This document shows, piece after piece, positions 54,911-64,000 of a stretch of DNA of 64,000 nt. The stretch is from positions 744,001-808,000 of the forward strand of contig OY751487.1 in the NCBI GenBank assembly GCA_963565915.1, in the 5' to 3' direction. A model generated the notes under the pieces. It ran no database searches. It was not told where the DNA came from and worked only from the letters and a program-made list of their open reading frames with translations. The stretch comes from Entoloma clypeatum (Eukaryota; Basidiomycota; Agaricomycetes; Agaricales; Entolomataceae). A program made the position numbers and the translations under genes. Position 1 is the first letter of the stretch. Every line of letters begins with the position of its first letter.

Positions 54911-57900
54911 TCAGAGCGATGTGAGCGGACCCAGTTTGTTGGGATAAGCGGAGTGAAAGTCGGAGACAAGCTCGGGGGTGTTTTCCAATTCATTGGCTGG
55001 TAGCCAAGAGAATTCTTCATCAGTGTTTTCATATCCTAACCAATGGACGAAATATAGTAGCTTGCAGCTACGTCATCGGTCGATCTTTGAGTCGACTATT
55101 TCAGCGATCTCGTACTCAAGTTCTCCGTCAATGTCAATCGGAGGAGGCGGAGGTTGGGTCCGATTCGGAATGGTGTTCGGAGTTGCGGGTTCAAGCATGG
55201 AGACGTGGTAGATGGGGTGAACACCACAGAATGTGTCGGGGAGTTGGAGGGTAAAGGAGTGTGTGCCGGGTTGTGCAATGATCTCGTATGGTCCCAAGTA
55301 CTTTTCTGAGAGTTTCTTGGATGGGCGTGTTGTGCGGAAGAACTGTGCTTTGACAAAAACCTGTTGTCTGACAGAAAATGTCGGAGGTGCAATCCGATTA
55401 TTGTCGGAGGACTTCTGGTAACGTCGTTGAGCGTCGGAGATGGTGGCTTTCAGTTCTTGGTGAAGTTCGTCTAAGTCGGTCACGAAGGATCGGGCTTGGG
55501 AAGAGGCAAGGTCTTGTTCCGGGTGAACAGTAATGTTTGGATGGTAACCCTTGTTAGCAAAGAAGGGAGATATGCCAGTGGTAGCACTAGGTGCGTTGTT
55601 GTACACGAACTCTGCAATCGGAAGGAGAGCGGACCAGTTGTCCTGTTGGTAGTTGCAGAATATCCGCAAGTACTGTTCGAGGGTCTGGTTAGTGCATTCG
55701 GTTTGGCCATCGCCTTTGGGGTGGTAACCAGAGGTGAAGTGGAGGGTCATGTTTAGAGCCTTTCCGAGAGATTGGAAGAATCGGGAGACGAATTCGGGGC
55801 TGCAGTCAGAGGTGACATGTTTGGGGACGCCGTGTTTAGAGAAGACATGCAATACGAAGAGAACAGCAAGGTCTTTGGAGGTGCAGTGAATTGTTGTTGG
55901 AATCGGGGATCGGAAGCTGTTTGAGTAGGCCCTAAGGCTTGTGTCTTTGTGGCTTCAATCACATGCAAGTGGTACATGACTTGCAATAATGTTTAATGAA
56001 ATCTCGTATTCCGGGCCAGGTATAATCATGCTGAATGAGACTGAGTGTCTTGTTCTGACCTGGGTGTCCAGCAAGCATATGATCGTGCTTGTGCTGTAGG
56101 ACTCGGAGTCGGAGGTCGTCGGAGTCAGGAACATATATCCGATTGTCATGTCGGAGGAAACCATCGGGATCGAGAGACCAGCGGGGTTTAGGATCTTTAG
56201 AAAGAGTGTTGTAAAGAGTGTCGGAAGGGAGTGCTGTGAGTATGTCGTGGTGAAGCTTTTCTGTGTCCATGATAATGGTTGCACGGAGGACGGGCTCAAG
56301 GAGTTGAGTCGCGCAAACTGAAGTGGAGAGCTGTTCTTGTGAAAAGACTGGTCGGAGGTTGGTCGGATTGATGTCGATGTAGTCGCTATTTCCCCCTTTA
56401 GGATAGACATCCCAACATCTAGTTAGAGAGTCAGGTTTAGTTCCCAATCGGCCGGGGCGGAATCGGATGATGAGGTTGAACTGAGAAAGGTATTCCGACC
56501 ATTGGACTTGTCGGCGTGAAAGAACTTTGGTGGTGGCAAAATACTCGAGATTTTTGTGGTCGGTAACGATGTCAATCGGAGTACCGGAGCCTTCGAGGTA
56601 ATGGTGCCAAATTTTAAACGCTTCGTAGATGGCAAGAAGTTCCTTATCGTGGGTGTCATAGTTTACTTTGGGGGCCGTGAAGGTGCGGGAATGGAATGCG
56701 ACGGGGTGGACTTCATTGTCGGAGGTGACTATCGACAGAATAGCCGCTAGGGCATAGTCGGATGCGTCGGTTTCGACAATTATCGGAGAGTCGGGGATCC
56801 AGTGTGTCAGGATCGGAGCGGTGGTAAATGCCTTTTTCAGGTCATTAAAAGCAGTTTGAGCATCGTCGGAGAACAGCCAAGTGGCATGTTTCCTGGTTAA
56901 ACAAGTGAGTGGAATAGTGATGTTGGAATAGAATGGAATGAAACGTTGGTAAAAGTTTGCAAAACCTAAAAAGGACTGGACATCCTTCACTCTGCGCGGT
57001 TCAGGCCAATCCTGAATAATCTTGACTTTCGCTTCTGACATTTTGAGTCCGTCGGGAGAAAGGATAAATCCAAGATATTCTACAGTTTCAGCAGAGAAGT
57101 CGCACTTGTCGGCGCGGGCGTAAAGACCATGTTGTCGGAGTCGTTGGAGGACTTCTCGGACATGTTTTTTGTGTTCCTCGGGGTTGTCGGAGTAGATCAG
57201 GATGTTGTCGAGGTAAACGGTAATGCAGTTGTCCAGAAGGTCGGAGAAGATGTCATTCATAAAACGTTGAAAGGCTGCAGGTGCGTTAGGCAATCCGAAT
57301 GGCATGACTAACCATTCAAACGATCCATAGCGAGTGCAGAATGCAGTTTTCCATTCGTCACCTTCAGCGATGCGGACTAGGTGGTATGCATGTCAGAGGT
57401 CTATGGTGGTATAAACGCGTGCTTTTCCGGCAGTGGCTAAGAGGTCAGAGATGAGCGGAAGTGGGTATTGGTCTTTCTTTGTGATTTTGTTCAGGCCTCG
57501 GTAGTCGACGCATAGTCGGAGTGATCCATCTTTCTTTCGGACGAAGAGGATCGGAGTGCTGTGAGGTGAACTAGAAGGTTTGATGAAACCGATATTGAGA
57601 TGCTCGTCAATGAAGTCTCGGAGGGATCCAAGTTCGGATTGCGAGAGTGAGTACATCGGACCAATCAGAGGGGAAGTACCTTCCTCCAAATTGATCTTGA
57701 GGACGTACGGTCAGTGGGGTGCAAGGGTGTCGGCTTTTTTTCTTACTGAATACATCAGCAAAATTGTGGTATTCCTCGGGTATGCCAGAGAGGTCGGGAG
57801 TGTTGTCAGAGACAGACGTGGAATTGGCGGAGATGTTGGAGAGGTGAACGCGGAAAGTGTATGCCCCAGGAGCTTTACAAGCATGGAGATATGCGGCTGC

Positions 57901-58512
57901 ATTGACCATGGTAATCTGTGGCGGGTCGGAGGTGTTCGGAGTGAGCAGATCGGAGGTGCCCATCGGAGAGGGCGGACACTGCAGAGGTGGCGGAGCTGCC
58001 TCAGCAGTCGACGTCGGAGTCGGACTCGGAGTGTCAGGTAACATAGAACGGAATAAGATACTGCCCAATACCCAGTCAATCAACGGATTGTAGCAGGTGA
58101 GCCAGTTGTGTCCTAGAACCAAATTACAAGACGAATTGAGGGTTGTCACGTAAAATGCAACGGTCAGAAGTTCACCGGAAGGAAATCGGAGAGGAAGATC
58201 GATAGATTGCGTGATATAAGTATTTGAAGAACCGTCAAAAAGTTTCAAAACCATAGGTGAAGGAATCAGAGTCAGAGATAAGTTTAAAGAAGAAATAAAT
58301 CTGGTATCTGCGAAGCAATGTGTAGAACCAGAATCAATAAGAGTCTTTATCGGAAGAGAATCGGAAAAGGTCGGAGATATCAAATCAATACATAGAGAGT
58401 TTGGATTTGAGAGAGCGGACGCATTGAGTCGGAGGGTTTCCAAAGGTGCATGAAAGGAGTCAACGCAATCCCCAGTACATGCTGGAATCTGAGGACTGCT
58501 TACTATTTTTTT
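54911..58512 (-). pseudogene. Gypsy-3 pol: protease, RT, RNase H, integrase, chromodomain
   Basis: Entered from gag by -1 frameshift. Protease TLIDSGSTHCFAD is intact. A frame change in an A run near 57750 and TGA at 57711-57713 break the protease-RT linker, and TGA at 57393-57395 replaces Arg in DLRHAYHL. RT reads YLDNILIY: the second catalytic Asp is Asn (57204-57206). RNase H (VETDASDYA, TDHKNLEYF) is fine. The integrase HHCC finger (HDHMLAGHPGQ...CKSCTTC) is followed by TGA at 55959-55961 and an apparent loss of ~45 codons covering the first catalytic Asp. The rest of integrase (VTSDCSPEF, GDGQTECTNQ) runs to TGA at 55073-55075, beyond which the chromodomain (KLLYFVHWLGYENTDEEFSW) continues in frame to 54911. 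It is inactive. Confidence 0.92.
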
Positions 58513-59729
58513 GACTTGGTCGTCTTTTCCGATTTGTCCTCAGCTTGGGCCGCGCGGGCCTTTGCTTTGGCGTTAGAAGACGATTTCTTCGAGCAGTCGG
58601 AAGCCCGATGACCAACGTTGCTGCAAAACATGCATAAATTATTGTCAAATCATCGTTGGCGTTCTTGGGGAGTTAATTTCCCATCTTTGCCAAGTTTGTC
58701 GGAGAGGGCGGATTTCGGAGAGGTGGATGACGATTTTTGTTGTTGTTGCGAGTTGGGTTTAGACGATGAGGAGTTGTTGTTGGAGGATGATGAAGTGGGG
58801 GTCTGTTTTTTGTTGGATTTGTCAGATTTGTCGGACTTCGGAGTAGATTTGTCGGAGGAGCGCGATTTCTCGTGTTGACGTTCCCAGTAGCGAGCATCAA
58901 TGTTATGGGCCATTACTTTCAACTCGGCGAGAGTCTTTGGTTTGGGAAAAGTCCCCAAAACGTCCTTGATGTGTTCTGCTAAACCGGTATAGTACCGATA
59001 TCGGAGCGCACCATCATCCCACTGTGTGCGAGCAGAAAGACATTTGAAGTCCACATTGTAACATAGGATCTTCTGATTGTCGCGCATCCGAAGGTGATCC
59101 AGACTATCCTCTGCTTCTCCAGTTGGATCGATAGGTCCGAATTCAGATCGGAGGATATGCACAAAGGCAGACCAGTCATCCAATTAGACAGAGTCGTTGT
59201 CGGACTCTCCCAAGAGGGTGGGCTCAAACCATTCGAGCACGGTTCCTTGGAGGTACAACAGAGCAAAACTGACTTTGTTATCATCGTCGTCAAAGGCAGG
59301 GTTGTTTTGGAAATATAGTGTGCATTGTGCGAGGAAACTGGTGAGTTTCCGAGAGTCAGAACCGTCAAAAGTGTCGGGTTCCTTCGACTTCTTTTTCGGA
59401 GTTTTCGGAGTCTCTCTACGTCGGAGCTCCTGCGTCATAAGCATAATTGCTTCGGCGAGGTTTGGAGTTTGCTCGCGACGGAAAGGATTGTTATCGTCAA
59501 AAGGAGAGGTCGGAGATTTAAAAGGACGGAATTCTTCAGGAATCGGAGGTCCTTGTGTCTGAGGTGTTCGGAGACGAGGTGTTGGAGATATGGGGTCAGG
59601 TTTGGGTGCAGATTCTTCTGCGGGAATATCTTGGAACATATGTAGAAATGTCGCCCTGGTGTCCTGCAGGTTTGAAGCTTCCGCTGCGGCTGCTGCTGCG
59701 TGGGAGTTCTGAGTGGTGTGGGCTGCCAT
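58503..59729 (-). pseudogene. Gypsy-3 gag, two nonsense mutations
   Basis: A single frame of 408 codons from MAAHTTQNSHAAAAAAEASN to the TAG at 58505-58503. Capsid region DDWSAFVHILRSEFGP...MRDNQKILCYNVDF..., a Lys/Ser/Gln-rich linker, and one CCHC knuckle CMFCSNVGHRASDC near 58590-58640. TAA at 59186-59184 (from CAA) and TGA at 58652-58650 (from CGA) interrupt it. The sequence immediately before the terminal TAG is A AAA AAA (58512-58506), a textbook -1 slippery heptamer leading into pol. Confidence 0.9.
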
Positions 59730-59761
59730 AACTGGAATTTGAAATATGGATAAGCGAGTGG

Positions 59762-59773
59762 CAGTTTGAATAT
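59762..59773 (-). promoter_or_regulatory. Gypsy-3 primer-binding site of self-priming type
   Basis: On the minus strand ATATTCAAACTG lies two bases (GT) inside the 5' LTR. It is the exact reverse complement of CAGTTTGAATAT at 60008-59997 in the LTR, whose first base is number 34 from the T of TATTTAAA (starting at 60041). Confidence 0.75.
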
Positions 59774-59775
59774 AC

Positions 59776-60242
59776 TGTTAAGAACTGATCAACAAAACAT
59801 CGGAGCTACGTCGGACGCGTCGGAAAGTCGGAGGGTCAGAGCGCGTGCAACGTAGGGGCAAGGACTTGGCTTCAACTTGTGTGTTGCGCCCTTGCTAATA
59901 CGTTGGTGTCCTTATTTCGGAGGATTGGAGGTCGGAGGTCGGACTCAAGTTAAGAGTCGGAAAGAGGACGGGAGGTATGATGTCGAATCTAAGTTGATAT
60001 TCAAACTGAAGCTAATACATGATTCTACATAAGTTTAAATACTATGTCGGAGGACGTGTGGCTTTGTCGGAGTCGGATAATGAGTGGCTGTCAGAGATTC
60101 TTAACATAAGTAAAATGGTCGGATGTAAGTAATGTACGTAGTAATGAGATTCATAACAGTAAGTATGCATAATAAGTATTAGTCAAAATGTCAGAGGTGT
60201 CGGGATTGGTCGGGAATCGTCGGAATGGATCGGAATGTAACA
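59776..60242 (-). repeat. Gypsy-3 5' LTR (467 bp)
   Basis: TGTTAAGAACTGATC...GGAATGTAACA on the plus strand. It differs from the 3' LTR by several substitutions and small indels in the TCGGA-repeat stretch. Confidence 0.94.
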
Positions 60243-60854
60243 TTTTTCATAGAAACATATATGTTTGTGGGTATAACATGCTATTTTAGGAAGGAGGGGT
60301 GCGGGTGGGGGGAGGGGGGGTTCTCGTGATGCTGAAAAAAAAGTCCGACATATGTAAACTGGCCATGGTATGGTTTGGTTTGTGTTTGGGCATTTTTCAT
60401 CTGAACACAAACATGAACAAAATGTTTGGTTTGGGGACAGGCTGAACACAAACCCAAAAAAAATGTTTGGAATGTTTGGGCCCTGAACTTTGGCCTGAGA
60501 ATCAAGCCAAGAGTTGTCACATGGACACAACAAGCACAATTGTGCCACCGTGTCACAAACGACGAGCTCTGCTGTGAAACTAGGCCAAAGCAGACACATT
60601 GGACTGCTGTTGGGCAGGAGTTACAGCAGTTGCGCACACGAAGAATGGTCCGAGGAGTGGCCTTTGGGCATGAGAGATGGCCATTAGGGACGAGGGGCAG
60701 CTGTTGGGTGTGAGGGGCAGCTGTTAGGGATGAGGAGCAGCGATTGCATGCAAGTCATGGCTGTTGGGCACAGCTGGAGGCCATTGGGGGGTGAGGGGCC
60801 AGCGTTGAGGACAAGGAGCAGTCATTGGCATGAGGGGTAGCCGTTGGGGATGAG
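60243..60854. other. Repeat debris: GTTTGG word block and minisatellite related to hAT-like copies
   Basis: 60365-60480 is built from GTTTGGTTT/AACACAAACC words in both orientations, like the subterminal blocks of the hAT-like copies. 60640-60854 holds GGCNGTTGGG(C/G)ATGAG minisatellite units related to 51580-52140. No intact terminus is seen, so it is probably a decayed copy. No gene. Confidence 0.55.
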
Positions 60855-62915
60855 TAGTGTTGCCGCAACTTGGCTAGCCACACCATGACTCACAAAGTCA
60901 TGGCTTGGCACACATTCAACTCAGCTTGTCGACTGAACCAATTTATTTGGCTCTGTTTGGCTCAGCAGCCAGAGCGAGCCGGTCCCGAGTCATGGAACTG
61001 ATCAATCAATTGCCAAAACAGTGCATGTCATTATATAATAATATATTTTTCATTTTATCGGCTGCTTGATGTTCTCATTACTTTCTTTAAGTGTATAAAA
61101 AGCATATATATTCAGTCATACGAGATACAATATATTTTTATGCATCATGAGCCACAATTTGTCTAAGTTCGTCACCCAAAATGTCTTGAGACAACATCAA
61201 TGTGAGATGATCGCAAGTGTCTCTTGGTGACAATAACATGTCATCCTCTGGTGTTTCTAGCCCCTGCATGAAATCCAACCTCTGCCGCTTCAACGAAAAC
61301 TTCAGGATTTGAAGGGCCTCCATCAGGATTGGATGGATTCGGTTCCGGCGCTTCGTGTCTGTCTCACTAGCTGATGAAAATATACACTCACAAGGAACGG
61401 CGGATGCTGGATTGGGAGATAGTTGAGAGCCATGGCATAGGCATGGGTCTTGCTTTCCCTCCATCTGGATGCAGTAGTTAGTATGATATGAGTTTTGATC
61501 AAGAAGACATGTACATCCCAAAAATTCACAATGTCAGTTCCTGGTGGCGAAATATCTTTAAGATATAAGTCATACTCCTTGTTGACTGTCGAAGGTGAAG
61601 CCCATGCCCATGCTCCCATGTCGAACCATAACATGTCTTGAAGCCCATATTTTGAAGCCGTTCTCCAAACATCCATGCTGCCTGTAGCACAGCAGCTAGG
61701 TCCAGGGCCAAAGCTATCTGAAGCATGCAACAGCTCCCCATGCTGACAATATTTGCCCATCTTACAATGCAGTGTAGTGAGTAGGGGAGGAGATATGTAT
61801 TCTGTCATGATAAAACATACAGTATCTTTTATTGTGTCTGTTGCTTGGTCAATATAATTTGTCTCCCAATGCTCCTCTATCCAGCATCTACAGATTGAGG
61901 GATTGAGGATTAATAACATGGTCAGCCTGAAGTATTAAAAAGGTAAAGAATACCAACACATCACGATCACGTACGCCTTACTTTGATCCATACGCCGATA
62001 GTATTTTGTCACCCATTTCAGCCCAATATCAGTATACTTCTTCAGATGCGGGTGGCGTTCACCAAGTGTCTCCCATGCCGTCATAAACATTTCGAAGTTG
62101 CATATGCTTGACAAAAGCATTGGCAGCTTTTCTGTGCACATGTTTTGCTGCACGACATGTGGAATCTATTTAAACCAGTCAAGATATGTAGTAATTAATG
62201 ATTGTGAAACCTTACTCTGAGAACTGAGGCAAAGTCTTCTTGAGAGGATTGGTTAGAAAGGTTTCGATGGGCTGTAGGTCAAGATGAGAAGTGCAAAAGA
62301 CATGAGACGAAGAAAAGCTTTCCTGTCGCAAATAGAGACATCTAATGACCATGGCATGTATCGAGTCCCAACGAGAACGGACATCGAGGAGGAGTTGGAG
62401 AATCTTGATATTCTTGCTTTTTCCTTTGGTGCCGAGGCCCCACCAGTGCTCCTGATTGCTGAGTGTGATCGTGTTTTCAAAGCGCTCAATTCTCTGTCCC
62501 AAAGCCCAGATCGTGCGTACAGTGTTGCGGCAGGCAGCAACAACATCGCGACTTCCATCTGACAAGTCAGGAGTATGATCAAAATCATCTGGGTCATCTA
62601 AATAAGCCGTGTTCATTGAGTCATTGACGACATGTCCAGTTGTGATGTTGATAATGTGGGGGAAACACATGATGTGTCAGTCCTGGGCATCAAACTCAAT
62701 ATCACGGTCATCATGCAAGTCCTTGAGGGCTCTCATGAAAGTGTCATTCACTGATGCATTATCAACAGTCCAGTGGCCACCCTGTGGAAGGCGGTATTAG
62801 ATTGTATATTGTTTTAATAGAGAATACATACTTTCGATGTGATTCCGGCCAGTTCTAGGATATTCATCGCAATTCCAGCCAGGCGCTGACCGTTGTGGCG
62901 TCCCCACATGTGATA
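60855..62915 (-). mobile_element. hAT DNA transposon remnant with transposase, one end lost
   Basis: Left end TAGTGTTGCCGCAACTTGGC at 60855, similar in its first bases to the termini of the non-autonomous copies. It is followed by self-complementary words (GACTCACAAAGTCATGGC, 60880-60905). It encodes a transposase on the minus strand. The right end is replaced by a truncated copia LTR at 62916. Confidence 0.7.
61138..62912 (-). pseudogene. hAT-family transposase, decayed and 5'-truncated
   Basis: Typical basidiomycete hAT segments appear in order on the minus strand. ITSK(intron 62831-62782)GWPLDC...DNASVNDTFM is part of the RNase H-like catalytic region. An in-frame TGA follows at 62679-62677 (Arg or His expected). 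MCFPHIINI, LLLDVRSRWDSIHAMVIRCLYLR, FEMFMTAWETLGERHPHL and GLKWVTKYYRRMDQSKAYVIVM come next. The C-terminal dimerisation region ASAVPCECIFSSASETDTKRRNRI...LMEALQILKFSLKRQRLDF ends near 61260. Further ~50-bp introns with GT..AG ends are plausible (62215-62166 and about 61971-61930). Several frame changes occur. The N-terminal BED-finger region is missing. It is non-functional, but shows which transposase type may have mobilised the repeats here. Confidence 0.85.
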
Positions 62916-63084
62916 AAACTGTCAATATCAACAAGTTGTCTCTTGACTCTTAACCACCTCCATCGCTTTCACCAGCCCCACCCTTCTCAACCAAGTAAGT
63001 GACTAGAATGGTAGAGTAGAGTACTTCCACTGTAGCTGTGTTGCTCAGTACATCTGCAGCTAGCGCCCAGGTGGAACTTCAACA
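62916..63084 (+). repeat. Copia LTR, 3' part only
   Basis: Begins at AAACTGTCAATATCAACAAG inside the LTR and ends AACTTCAACA. About 20 bp of the CTCTTACCAGCC region are missing internally. It joins hAT sequence without a target duplication, so the LTR's 5' part was deleted. Confidence 0.9.
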
Positions 63085-63441
63085 GGTTATGGGCCCCGGA
63101 TAGCAGAGGAACTTGGGAACGCTGGCAACAGCGAGTACCTGCCCACTCTACCCTGGTTGGCAAAGAACCGATTGAAAAATCTAGGTTCTGAGTCATACTT
63201 CTTCACATATAAACCTGGGAACGTCATTACGACAAGTACCTGTCATGAAGCGTCCCTAAGGGGATTGACTTAGTACACATCATGTGGAAACGTTGATTGT
63301 ACCTCATACACTTCTGACAAAAAGGGTTTTTCCCACAACCGCTATTCCTGAAGGGAATATGTTATGAGGAATCATTTATTTGTTTTCTCTAAAATCAAGA
63401 ACATCACTGATTGGGAAAACCCCTTTTAGACTCATTAAAAA
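63085..63441 (+). promoter_or_regulatory. Copia leader with primer-binding site
   Basis: GGTTATGGGCCCCGG at 63085-63099. Leader as in the inner copia, with CACTGATTGGG and CCCCTTTTAG before the ATG. Confidence 0.75.
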
Positions 63442-64000
63442 ATGTCTACCTCTCGCTCCGCCCTTGACTCCATCACCGTCTTTGACGGCATCGACTACCA
63501 GAGTTGGGCCGAGAAAATGAAATCATACCTTCTCCATCAAGGAGTCTGGCGCATCGTATCCGGCGACATTGAGCGCCCTAACATCGCGGACTTTACGGTC
63601 ACGGTCTCCACCCCTGCCTCCGCCACCTCAATGTCTGCGACTCAACCTCCGGTGGTCACCACTACCGTCGACCAACCCGCCTTCCACAAGGAAAGGAAGA
63701 TTTGGATTAGGGACGACAACATGGCTCTAGGCTCCATCCGCCTCAAAGTCTCCGAGGCAATCAGGAGGCACATCAAGGATGCCAAGACCTCAAAAGACGC
63801 CTGGACATCATTGAAGGATGCTTATTCAAAGGTCTCCCCCACCACCATATTTGGCAATTTCAAAGCTGCAGCCTCTTTCAAACTGTCTGGTCGGGACCCT
63901 GTGCCGGAAATCGAGCACCTTGGGTCACTCTTCGCTCGCCTTAGCGACTCAAAATTTGTTGTGCCTGATCTGATGCAGGCTATGATCTTGGCAAGTGCCA
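63442..64000 (+). CDS. Copia gag, 5' 186 codons, continues beyond the window
   Basis: ATG at 63442, MSTSRSALDSITVFDGIDYQSW..., open without interruption to the last base (…MQAMILASA). It covers the copia Gag N-terminal region homologous to 18706-19110/24904- and 19781-20340. No stop or indel is seen in this stretch, so this copy may be less damaged than the others. Protease, integrase and RT lie outside. Confidence 0.9.
   Translation, partial: MSTSRSALDSITVFDGIDYQSWAEKMKSYLLHQGVWRIVSGDIERPNIADFTVTVSTPASATSMSATQPPVVTTTVDQPAFHKERKIWIRDDNMALGSIRLKVSEAIRRHIKDAKTSKDAWTSLKDAYSKVSPTTIFGNFKAAASFKLSGRDPVPEIEHLGSLFARLSDSKFVVPDLMQAMILASA

Larger units (their letters stand above)
53279..60242 (-). mobile_element. 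Gypsy-3: decayed chromodomain gypsy element with an antisense gene
   Basis: On the minus strand: 5' LTR 60242-59776, gag 59729-58503, pol to 54911, then an opposite-strand gene (53918-54883), polypurine tract AAGGGGGAAATAC, 3' LTR 53753-53279. Flanked by TTTTT (53274-53278, 60243-60247). The whole element is saturated on the plus strand with TCGGA. Pol has many stops, a mutated RT active site and an integrase deletion. Confidence 0.93.

Overview
The window looks like a transposon-dense island of a basidiomycete (Agaricomycetes-type) nuclear genome. The evidence is introns of about 50 bp with GT..AG ends, chromodomain Ty3/gypsy elements, Ty1/copia elements, hAT-type DNA elements, and one long NACHT-WD40 (NLR) gene of the type common in mushroom-forming fungi. 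There is no bacterial-style operon. Roughly 85% of the sequence is mobile DNA, much of it nested. The NLR at 37758-42689 is the only clearly host-like gene that reads intact.

Layout. 1-2537: 5' half of a minus-strand copia element. 2538-3242: fragment of a hAT-like non-autonomous repeat. 3243-9795: Gypsy-1a, nearly full length but mutated. 9796-11714: decayed gene between 125-bp direct repeats. 11715-13083: second hAT-like copy. 13084-13568: 3' scrap of a Gypsy-2 relative. 13569-18290: Gypsy-1b, cut off inside integrase. 18291-29560: an outer copia element carrying a complete younger copia (19111-24898, identical LTRs, target duplication CCACC). 29561-36450: a hAT-like copy interrupted by Gypsy-2 (29730-35832, target duplication CTTAC), the best preserved retroelement here. 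36451-43132: the NLR gene and its flanks. 43133-48926: complete but decayed minus-strand copia (TTTTA duplication). 49641-52440: complete hAT-like element with an 8-bp duplication, carrying a solo LTR, a tRNA-like segment and a minisatellite. 52888-53219: solo LTR. 53279-60242: Gypsy-3, decayed, with an extra antisense gene encoding a Zn2Cys6 protein. 60855-62915: hAT transposase remnant. 62916-64000: start of another copia, cut by the window edge.

The most interesting signals are these. (1) All three gypsy families carry a 10-12 nt sequence two bases inside the 5' LTR boundary that is exactly complementary to a stretch of their own LTR, and that stretch begins at the 34th base counted from the first T of a TATA-like box (35th in Gypsy-1b). 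This is what a Tf1/sushi-type self-priming transcript requires. (2) Gypsy-3 encodes an antisense, intron-containing Zn2Cys6 protein and is saturated on one strand with TCGGA, a CGG-containing word of the kind such domains bind. This suggests a self-recognition or anti-silencing system. (3) The copia family is enriched for AGTACC in all codon phases, and has a candidate intron that removes the primer-binding site. (4) The NLR carries 14 near-identical WD40 repeats whose differences sit at a few positions, as in fungal allorecognition genes. (5) Two copia LTRs 27 kb apart in opposite orientation appear to be the two ends of a single insertion, which implies an inversion or a misassembly.

Decay is dominated by C-to-T type changes; Arg CGA to TGA stops recur in several elements. 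All counts and alignments were made by eye.
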